Source of the DNA: Rallus limicola | Taxonomy: Eukaryota; Chordata; Aves; Gruiformes; Rallidae | Assembly (NCBI GenBank): GCA_022605955.1 | Contig: JAKCOZ010000081.1 | Coordinates: 682,001-746,000 of the forward strand | Reading direction: 5' to 3' | DNA: 64,000 nucleotides | Shown: piece by piece, positions 63,776 to 64,000 of the stretch | How positions within the stretch are numbered: the first letter of the stretch is position 1 | Layout: every line of letters begins with the position of its first letter | Notes under the pieces: generated by a model | The model's input: only the letters and a program-made list of their open reading frames with translations | The model's database searches: none | Told to the model about the DNA's origin: nothing | Translations under genes and position numbers: made by a program

Positions 63776-64000
63776 CACAGGATTCTGAGGAGCACGAAGC
63801 CATCGGACAGAAGGTCTTTTGCGATTTAAATGTCACTTTTCCTGCTGTTCAGAGTGGCAGTTGAACCCCTGCTAGGAGCCGCACAGCCAGGTTGGAGGAA
63901 GTTTTACAGTTCTGATGTGATCAAGGGGAGAACTGGGACAGAACTGGGACTCAGCACCAAGAACTGGCCGTCTCCATGTAGATGTGAAGCTTCTGCCTTT

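Larger units (their letters stand above)
62767..64000 (+). other. CDS2 intron 1 (start)
   Basis: The first 400 bases continue the CpG island and contain a run of 22 C (63000-63021). After that the sequence becomes ordinary, with one CR1 3' end at 63583-63775. No second exon is seen before the window ends. Confidence 0.8.

Overview
This window is vertebrate nuclear DNA, almost certainly from a bird. Four genes occur in the order SLC23A2 - TMEM230 - PCNA - CDS2, the first three on the minus strand and CDS2 on the plus strand, which is the same order and orientation as on human chromosome 20. The bird assignment rests on about ten fragments of CR1 non-LTR retrotransposons ending in ATTCTATG / TTCTGTGA-type tails, on a PCNA that ends in the chicken-like EDQQEGS, and on short introns. 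I found no prokaryotic, viral or CRISPR content.

Layout. Positions 1-38.5 kb are the 5' part of SLC23A2 (vitamin C transporter SVCT2). Five coding exons lie at 0.1, 4.7, 6.9, 12.9 and 13.9 kb and give about residues 1-189; the rest of the gene lies left of position 1. A roughly 24 kb 5'UTR intron system separates the start codon from a CpG-island promoter at 37.7-38.7 kb. Positions 38.7-51.4 kb are intergenic. This stretch holds three high-identity minus-strand CR1 3' ends, an unexplained 337-codon open frame and a 30-bp minisatellite with a 150-bp higher-order period. Positions 51.45-57.4 kb are TMEM230, with three coding exons (120 aa), a 5'UTR exon in a CpG island and a CR1 in one intron. 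Positions 59.3-62.05 kb are the complete PCNA gene (six exons, 262 aa). At 62.0-62.7 kb is a compact GC-rich divergent promoter shared by PCNA and CDS2, with four CCAAT boxes and a TATA-like element on the PCNA side. From 62.7 kb to the end are CDS2 exon 1 (21 codons) and the start of its intron 1.

The genes are housekeeping or broadly expressed: the DNA replication clamp (PCNA), CDP-diacylglycerol synthesis (CDS2), a vesicle membrane protein (TMEM230) and ascorbate uptake (SLC23A2). They share synteny rather than a pathway. The items most worth a second look are a 12-nt candidate micro-exon that would extend the SVCT2 N terminus in frame, the minisatellite with its splice-donor-like units, the long open frame at 42.9-43.9 kb, the PCNA/CDS2 divergent promoter, and three substitutions in the very conserved PCNA protein. 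No wholly new biological system is evident.
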